Assembly (NCBI GenBank): GCA_024704765.1
Contig: JAKMXF010000133.1
Span: 434,001 to 498,000, forward strand
Direction: 5' to 3'
DNA length: 64,000 nt
Source: Oopsacas minuta
Lineage: Eukaryota > Porifera > Hexactinellida > Lyssacinosida > Leucopsacidae
Shown piece after piece: positions 57,502 to 64,000 of this stretch. The stretch's first letter is position 1, and the number at the start of each line of letters is the position of its first letter. Both the position numbers and the translations under genes were made by a program. The notes beneath the pieces are model-generated. The model did not search any database, had not been told where the DNA came from, and was given only the letters and a program-made list of their open reading frames with translations.

Positions 57502-59272
57502 TTACCAAATAGTCGCTGGTAGAGAGCGTCCTTGCTTGAAGCAGAGATAGCGTAGCTTGCTTCTATACTCGTCAATTGGTGAGTAACATCCATGAATATG
57601 TCTTACACCACCGTTAAGATTAAGACAGTTTCGCATGTGCAGCATTCGTGTGTTGTGGAAAACTGCCATCACTCCTGCCCGATACTTTATATCCACCTGT
57701 CATTGTATAATATAAATTAAAAGAATGAACAATTGCAATAAAATATGCTTACTCTTTCAGGAAACTCTTCTATCATTTTATTGAACTCGTAGTATGCAAT
57801 GGTGTACTTCTCCGATTCTTCTCCGTTGTTGGTATTTGATAATGAAATTTGTACGTTTGGCGCCCAACTGAATTCTTCCAAATTTCCATTGACATCAACT
57901 CTGAAATGTGTAGTCTCTCTTCTACAAATAAACTATATAACTACGTAGCAGGAATACCAAATAGTTAGTAATTATGTTTCCATACATGTAGCATGCCTCT
58001 TGGTTATGGGAGAAGTAAGCGAATTTCACTTTCACAGTAGAGAGAGTTTGGTAAAATTCTGGATATATCTCTTTGAACCTTTTTGCAATTTTCATTCCAT
58101 CTTTAACAGTCAAAACTCCTCCCTCAACACACGTATCATACTGCAAACAGTGTAGATAAGCAATTCCTGGCTTATTCTGCATATAAGGTAGATCTAAATG
58201 GTAGCGGAGAGCTTTATTAGAGTATGCTAATGTATTTGGATCTATCTTCAGCCCGTATTCAAATTCTCTACCCCAAATAGAATCATATCTATGTGATATA
58301 GCATCGGATAGTTTGAGAACTCCGCCCTTCGGGGTATTTGATATCTGAACTACGCCGTGTTGATTAAGTTTGTACAGATATTCATAGAGGCCTTGTTCTG
58401 AGCTCAAAACTTCTTCAAAGTCCAATTCACATAGTTTGTATGGTTCCTCTCTTCCAATATCTGTAAAAACATGTTCAGGTATGCCTTAATTGTACCGAGT
58501 ATGACAGGTCCTCTGATCGAAGAGGCCTTGCTATTTTCCCAAATATAGTGACGAATATTCGATAAAATATAGATTTTGGAGCGCACTCAGAGGCCTGAGT
58601 ATGACGATAACCGTAACAATTATATTTGATTATCAACCTTTAATTATTTGCCCGATATCAAATGATGATTACTATCAGTGTTTATCCCGACATTTAGGCA
58701 AGGGGAGGGGGGGGCAAAGTAGGGTTTGGGAATGTGAGTCTTAATAACTTCAGTTTTGATCAATGTATTTTTCAATCCCAAGAGGAGACACTTAAGATCC
58801 AAGGGGGGGCAAATGCCCCCTCCCTAAATGAACCCTGACTATGTATCTTACTTTAAACACCTGATTGAATTGATTCTCTTTGCAAATGTAGCCATTTCAA
58901 GGGTACAAATCCAGGGTGTGTTTCCTGCTCAGCATTTCTCCACTTCAGTTCTAGCCTATCATCACTCACCCTCGCTTCCTGGATGATAACAGGGGATCTG
59001 AGCACCTGAGGATCTTGGAATCTTTGTCCGGATGTTATGTGCGTGCATTCTCCACAATGACATTGGTGTCGCAACCACATGGCATGGAAGTGGTTTGGTA
59101 TGTCGTCTTGCTGCCACTGAATAGCCAGCTTTTTATTATCGGGTAAGATTCGATGTTTCTTTACGATAAAAGCTGGATCTTTGGGAATTGTCTGATTGAG
59201 GAAGAAATTGCTCTGTGTGGAGAGATAGGAAGTATTTGAATGGAGAGTAAGAATTGGGAGGAGCTTTCTCAT
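57502..59272 (-). CDS. Gamma-butyrobetaine / trimethyllysine dioxygenase-type enzyme
   Basis: Exons from 5' to 3': 58861-59272, 57986-58460, 57753-57921, 57502-57696; 416 residues, all in frame. The N-terminal zinc domain is at about 60-90 (AMWLRHQCHCGEC). The catalytic double-stranded beta-helix contains the iron motif H-x-D (HLDLPY) and the distal His in MLHMRN, followed by VRHIHG with the Arg expected to bind 2-oxoglutarate. BBOX1 and TMLHE are the two animal enzymes with this layout; both act in carnitine synthesis. Length and a Leu/Ser-rich start (MRKLLPILTLHS) suit the mitochondrial TMLHE, but the targeting signal is weak, so the choice is open. The usual LHGR is LHMR here. The intron 58461-58860 holds a G-rich inverted repeat. 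Confidence 0.82.
58690..58843. repeat. G/C-rich inverted repeat in a dioxygenase intron
   Basis: Left arm CATTTAGGCAAGGGGAGGGG, right arm CCCCCTCCCTAAATGAACCC; both include GGGGGGCAAA-type runs. Possibly a small transposon end pair; no target duplication established. Confidence 0.4.
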
Positions 59273-59495
59273 CGAACAGATGATCGAAAATTTTGTATTT
59301 ATAAAATCTAAGGAATCCTGCTAATTGTTTATAGCGGACTTTTAAGATTCGACAGTGACTCAATACATTTATAAATACGTAATATTTACCGAATATTATT
59401 CTATTTACGCTTATGTACAACTAAATGTATAATATAAAATAACCAAATATATAATGGGTGAGCTATAATATGTAATAAATCCTTCCTTCCCATAT

Positions 59496-61976
59496 TTAAG
59501 CAAAAGTTTTGGTCCTCTTCTCATTGTGCTCAGCATACGGGTTCTTCTTAGCAGGGCTATCTAGATCGTCTAATTGATAGGACTCGTTAATACTACCAGA
59601 AAACATAGTTGATTTCCTGATTCTATTCACCATACGTTGCAAACCAGATGGATGCTCAGCTTCTTTATCCTTATACACTTGTAGGTCCCTTTCTAGGGCT
59701 GTAATCCTTAATTTCAATAGCTGTATATCTTCAGGAAATTCATCCTGTGCCTGAGTTTTAAAGAATGTAACTCCCTTCGGATCTTTTATGAGATAATACA
59801 CAACTGGAAGCCCAATAATACTCGCTATTATGAATGCTATGATATTCGTAAAAATCGCACTCAGTGCAAGTCTGATGTTTGGTTCAGTCACGAACACTAG
59901 CAGCAAGATAATTATCAAATTGAACACAACGCTGGTATACATTAACCAAACGATTACAGAGGAATAACGATGGGATTTGTTCACTACCTTCCTCAGGTGA
60001 TAAGCTAAGAACAATGCTATTAGAATTAGCAAAGTATTTACTAATCCTAATGCTACAACAAACCCGACATTATCACTTATTTCACATCTGTAGATTCTGA
60101 TTAGAGGTGGATCTGTTACCCCACTTGATATCACAAATGATTGATATGTTATTGGTGAAATTAATCCCCATGCTATAATCAATACTACATCAAATAGTAC
60201 TAGTACTGTAGGAAATAATAGTAAATACCTAGCTTGCAACCAACCTGTATACCTGAACTTGTTTTTAACTACAATGAAGTAATACTTGGATGCTTTGGCT
60301 AATACAGCTCCGTAGAGAATGCTCCCACTCACTGATGCAAGCATTACTTGTGCGTGACAATAGATTATACACTGAGGTGCGTCTGGTCTTAATGTTGAAA
60401 AGAATTTCCCATCAATAGTAAAGAGAACAGCTATTAAGACAATAATGTAATTCGTGGCTAGGATAACTATGTTTATCAAAGGTTCTGATTTCTTTGCAGG
60501 AGGTAGATTCTTCTTAACACCAATTAAAATGACTATAATCAACACTGTAACGTAAATTACAACACAAGTTGATGTTGCTAAAACTACTCCAAATAGGATA
60601 AAACTCGTGAAGCGATCCTTAATTCCATCGGAAGCCCGATCTTCTTGCCATATTTTAAAATCACTAATGTTGGATATGACATTGGTTGTATTCCCAAACT
60701 GTGACGGGTTAACTGAGAAATTAGTATAATAACCTCTATACTCAATGCGACCGTCAACGAACTCTACAACTTGAATTGTTTTTTGTTGTCTCTCACGTCC
60801 GAAATATGTCACATCTCCTGTCCAACCATTGAAAGCTTGACTGTATGTATTCATGTAGAGAGCATTCGTAAAGTCAAAGTTACTGTAGTTAAAAGTTTCA
60901 GGGTCGTATCCGTCAGCGATCGTTTGGTTTAAGCCAAGAGCGTATGTCCACAGGGAATCATATAAGTATGCATCAAGCGAATCACGTTCTTCTACAAAAT
61001 TCAAATTGTTATCCAGTGCTATTTGTTCATATTCATTATACAGCTCTTGAGGTGTAAGACCGGATATGGTCCTATGATTTGACTGTAGAATACTATCAAA
61101 CAGCTGATAAGGGATAATACCAATTGCTCCATTGATGACGTCACGTATATCCTGAGTAGTACATTTACCATTTGTTATATTGTAAGCCTGTTCATCCCAG
61201 CCTCTTGTATACCATCCTATCATTAGCCAGGTTAAGTAAGGCAAAGGATTGACAGTTAGTTTTAACTGGCAAATAAACGATACCGCAGCATTTTCATACA
61301 TATTCGCTATTATAATCCTGTAACCCAGATTGTCTATCAGGTCGATTGCATTATATATTTGTGCTTCAACATTCTGGCTTTGAGTATCGAATGTAGCTGT
61401 TCTGTAATCGATATTTAAATCTCTTAGCACTTGTTGAACTGCGTACGAGTTGTATACGAATATTTCTTCTTGCTGGTTGAATATAGCTACTCGTTCCCAA
61501 CCGTGACTTGCAATAAAATTGATTCTACCGATTGCAATATTCGTATCAGAAAGAGACCCCCTGATAAAATACGGATACCTCTCTTTGTCTTCTAGGGATG
61601 GAGAAGCTGCTGCGTATGTGAAAGTTATGAGTCCATATGCCGGACTGATGTTTGCGATTGCCACTGCAGCGATTGAACATCCCGGCCCAAAAACTCCGAG
61701 ATACGTTTCATTTGATATCAAAGAATTGATAAAAGATTCTAGTGCTACTTTATTAGAACAGTCACTATTCTTCCAATCTACTCTGAAGTTATATCCAGAT
61801 AGCAAATCTGGCCTAGAGTTGATATCGTTTAGGGCTAGTGTTGAGCTAAGAGGTGCTAAAGGGAGGGACCAGCCTCCTCTCTCTGGATACAGCCCCAGGA
61901 TAACCAGATCTTTCTGTCCCTGTCCCTTTCCTATTTGGAGAACTAGCCAGATTATCGAAAGTAGTATTAACTTCAT
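59496..61976 (-). CDS. Class C (GABA-B-like) GPCR, intronless
   Basis: 826 residues, one exon. Signal peptide about 1-20. Venus-flytrap ligand domain about 22-440: it starts with a LVILGLYPERGGW strand and has a FGPGCS segment, a TFTYAAASP segment and many N-glycosylation sequons. There is no Cys-rich linker, as in GABA-B receptors. Seven transmembrane helices run from about 462 to 735. The cytoplasmic tail has a predicted coiled coil near 757-778 (LLKLRITALERDLQVYKDK), like the tail through which GABA-B1 and B2 pair. The ligand cannot be predicted. Sponges and placozoans carry many such receptors (established in general, not tested here). Confidence 0.88.
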   Translation of the reverse strand: MKLILLSIIWLVLQIGKGQGQKDLVILGLYPERGGWSLPLAPLSSTLALNDINSRPDLLSGYNFRVDWKNSDCSNKVALESFINSLISNETYLGVFGPGCSIAAVAIANISPAYGLITFTYAAASPSLEDKERYPYFIRGSLSDTNIAIGRINFIASHGWERVAIFNQQEEIFVYNSYAVQQVLRDLNIDYRTATFDTQSQNVEAQIYNAIDLIDNLGYRIIIANMYENAAVSFICQLKLTVNPLPYLTWLMIGWYTRGWDEQAYNITNGKCTTQDIRDVINGAIGIIPYQLFDSILQSNHRTISGLTPQELYNEYEQIALDNNLNFVEERDSLDAYLYDSLWTYALGLNQTIADGYDPETFNYSNFDFTNALYMNTYSQAFNGWTGDVTYFGRERQQKTIQVVEFVDGRIEYRGYYTNFSVNPSQFGNTTNVISNISDFKIWQEDRASDGIKDRFTSFILFGVVLATSTCVVIYVTVLIIVILIGVKKNLPPAKKSEPLINIVILATNYIIVLIAVLFTIDGKFFSTLRPDAPQCIIYCHAQVMLASVSGSILYGAVLAKASKYYFIVVKNKFRYTGWLQARYLLLFPTVLVLFDVVLIIAWGLISPITYQSFVISSGVTDPPLIRIYRCEISDNVGFVVALGLVNTLLILIALFLAYHLRKVVNKSHRYSSVIVWLMYTSVVFNLIIILLLVFVTEPNIRLALSAIFTNIIAFIIASIIGLPVVYYLIKDPKGVTFFKTQAQDEFPEDIQLLKLRITALERDLQVYKDKEAEHPSGLQRMVNRIRKSTMFSGSINESYQLDDLDSPAKKNPYAEHNEKRTKTFA

Positions 61977-62511
61977 GCAACTAATCTTTGTATAATATTG
62001 TATTATTGTTTTACATAAATATCTCTACAACATTGCCTATAAGTTGTATCTCCTTTCAAGAATTATGTATTGGGTTACATTGGAAATATATCCAAGAGTG
62101 ATTACTGGCTAACAAAATTCATTACTCCTGCAATAAAAGATCAGGTTTTAAGCCACACCTTACATGGTGCAACAAATTTGCCCTCAAAATTCCAAAAACG
62201 AAGTGGCATCGCGTATGGTGGGATTTATAATTAACCTGTTTTGATGGATCATTTCTTGCATTCGAATTGACCAATCAGTTTCATCTCCTTATGGTTAGGC
62301 ATGTTAAATTTGATATAAATTAATTCAGATAGAATATTCTGAATTTATTTTTGTATTTATTTGATCTTTTCTAAACAACTTTCCATCCCGTCTATGTTTA
62401 AGCGTAACAAGGTATAATTAAGTGGCTAATCTTAATATACGTATTTCATGAATTTGTTATTAGATTCCTGTGACAAGGACAACAAGCTATACCAGGAGTG
62501 GTAGGATATCC
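61977..62511. other. Divergent spacer between the GPCR and TSSK genes
   Basis: Should hold both promoters. Only AT-rich sequence was seen, with an AG acceptor-like site at 62462-62463 suggesting a non-coding first TSSK exon. Confidence 0.4.
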
Positions 62512-63387
62512 ATGTCTATGAAGTTGATATTACAGAAACAGGGTTATGTGTTAGAAAAGAAATTAGCTTCTGGAGCTTTTTCTAAAGTACAAGTTGCGCA
62601 TTCTCTTTCCAACAATCGGTAAGATTGCAATATTAAAAAAATTTGTTTATACTGATTTTCATAATTCTTACCCTTTAGATCAGTTGTTGTGAAGATAATT
62701 GAGAAAAGTTCACTTGAAGATGAAATCTGGGATCAATTCGTCCCGAGAGAGATCGATACGATTTGTAGAATCGAACATCCTCACATTATTCGAACTCACG
62801 AAATTCTTCAAACAGAAGTACAGATATTTATCGTGATGAAAGTAGCTAATGGTGGGAATCTATCTGACTATGTAGCTAAGAAGAAATATCTACAGGAGTA
62901 TATTGTACACCGTTTATTTGGTGAAATAACAAGTGCTTTGAAGTATTTACACAATAAACTAATCTACCACAGAGATCTCAAGCCAGAAAATGTTCTTTTA
63001 GATGGAAATTTTAGATCTAAACTTGCTGATTTCGGATTTTCAAGAAAGGCAAGTTTTTCTAAACAGAAATTAGAGACTTATTGCGGTTCTTTTCTCTTCG
63101 CTTCTCCTGAGATTTTACGTAACAAACCGTATGAAGGTGCTACGTCAGATATTTGGAGTTTGGGAGTTATTTTATACTTAATGCTGACAGGAGCAATGCC
63201 TTTCTCGGAGAAAGAAATATGGCAGATTGATTCCGACAATATTCCTACACTTATCCATTTCCCTCACTGGCCTCGTGTTAGCCCTCTAGCTGAGAACATG
63301 GTTAGACAACTGCTAGTATTTATACCTGAGACTAGATTCAAATTACTGGAGATAGAAGATCACTTATGGATGAGGAAACACACTTAA
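62512..63387 (+). CDS. TSSK: Testis-specific serine kinase-like protein kinase (TSSK)
   Basis: Exons 62512-62618 and 62679-63387, in frame; 271 residues, the size of a TSSK. It is a bare kinase domain: glycine loop ASGAFSKV, VVK lysine, PREID on the C-helix, HRDLKPENVLLD, DFGFSRK, then a TSSK-like CGS...ASPEIL activation segment and DIWSLGVILY. Catalytic residues are intact. TSSKs act in sperm development in mammals; TSSK-like kinases in other animals are also often gonadal. The ATG at 62512 and a second at 62518 share the frame. Confidence 0.82.
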
Positions 63388-63826
63388 AACTTGTTAAAGC
63401 CAAGTACTGTTGCTCCAGTACTGAATGGGCATACCTTTACCAAACTACCGCCTCTCAATCAAATTCTCTAGTATTTATATTTTTTCTAATTCTATGTTTG
63501 ATGGAAATATTTTGACATAAACACTTCTATTCAAAAGATACTCATTACTTGATTACCGGTAAATGGCTAGCGATTAGTTAATATTATAAATTTATGGACA
63601 CATTCTGAAACTCAATAAGAATCAATCTTACTTGATCTTATAATGACTGAACAATCACATACAATCAATTGACGTTGTGTCTGCCTATGAAACTCAATAC
63701 AACTACAGTATCGTCCAGTAATGTGGATGTATCCTGCAAAAATACTTAGTAACGATAGGCCCTTGACCTTAAGCGCCCTATATCTATATATTCAATTATC
63801 CTCTAAGATGTATACTTTATATAAAA
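63388..63826. other. Spacer before the SRCR gene
   Basis: AT-rich; nothing recognised apart from the short palindrome-like TTACTTGATTACCGGTAA. Confidence 0.4.
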
Positions 63827-64000
63827 ATGGAATCACATCTTTTCAAGGTGTTTCTAGTGTTTATTTGTACAATATTTCTATGTCAATGTGATCATGTAAA
63901 GTTAGTAGGAGGTACTTCTAACCTCGAGGGGAGGGTAGAAGTGTTCTATAACGGGATATGGGGTACTATATGTGATGATTACTGGGGGTTCTATGATGCT
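63827..64000 (+). CDS. SRCR-domain secreted or membrane protein, 5' end only
   Basis: 58 codons, cut by the window end. Signal peptide about 1-21 (hydrophobic [13 protein letters not shown]). An SRCR domain starts at once: [17 protein letters not shown], then [11 protein letters not shown], the standard opening. The rest, including any further SRCR repeats or membrane segment, lies outside. Confidence 0.85.
   Translation, partial: MESHLFKVFLVFICTIFLCQCDHVKLVGGTSNLEGRVEVFYNGIWGTICDDYWGFYDA

Overview
The window is nuclear DNA of an animal, most likely a sponge (demosponge-like). The case rests on metazoan families (MAST kinase, DOT1L, PLC-beta, SERBP1/HABP4, TSSK, espin-type ankyrin protein, Reeler, TRIM-NHL, SRCR, class C GPCR), AT-rich sequence, high gene density, and short GT-AG introns of mostly 50-100 bases. 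A sponge is inferred from this mix (GABA-B-like receptors, SRCR, TRIM-NHL, beta-helix membrane proteins). No species-specific marker was seen, so the taxon is only a reasoned guess.

Layout. 1-5.1 kb (+): the 3' part of a coiled-coil gene with only phase-0 introns; an intronless ARF-like GTPase gene lies antisense in its last intron. 5.1-23.5 kb: a run of almost intronless genes: dynactin-2, a neuronal-calcium-sensor-like protein (one intron), ACBD6, a degenerate Maf-like bZIP, PLC-beta, adenylosuccinate synthetase, two head-to-head TRIM-NHL proteins and IQCB1/NPHP5. 23.5-25.2 kb: transposon debris including an inverted-repeat element with a FLYWCH fragment. 25.2-28.6 kb: a SERBP1/HABP4-type gene with a recent 30-bp repeat expansion.

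29.8-45.7 kb (+): a 26-exon MAST kinase gene. Two of its introns carry intronless same-strand genes: a Reeler-domain protein and a 1,215-residue beta-helix/multi-pass membrane protein. 46.3-50.4 kb (-): a complete 20-exon DOT1L gene. 51-53 kb (+): an Ig/FN3 single-pass receptor with a tandem-repeat stalk. 54-55.3 kb (+): an espin-type ankyrin protein. 55.7-56.5 kb (-): a broken PI-PLC X-domain gene. 56.8-57.4 kb: a hAT-like element with an 8-bp target duplication. 57.5-59.3 kb (-): a BBOX1/TMLHE-type dioxygenase. 59.5-62 kb (-): an intronless class C GPCR. 62.5-63.4 kb (+): a TSSK-like kinase. 63.8 kb to the end: the first exon of an SRCR protein.

The neighbours do not form one pathway; most are housekeeping or signalling genes. 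The unusual features are structural: intronless genes nested inside introns of multi-exon genes (three cases), a contiguous block of normally intron-rich genes without introns, and at least three short inverted-repeat element families in introns and spacers. Exon limits were worked out by hand from GT/AG sites and reading-frame continuity; for MAST, DOT1L, SERBP1-like, the Ig/FN3 gene, the dioxygenase and TSSK every junction keeps frame.
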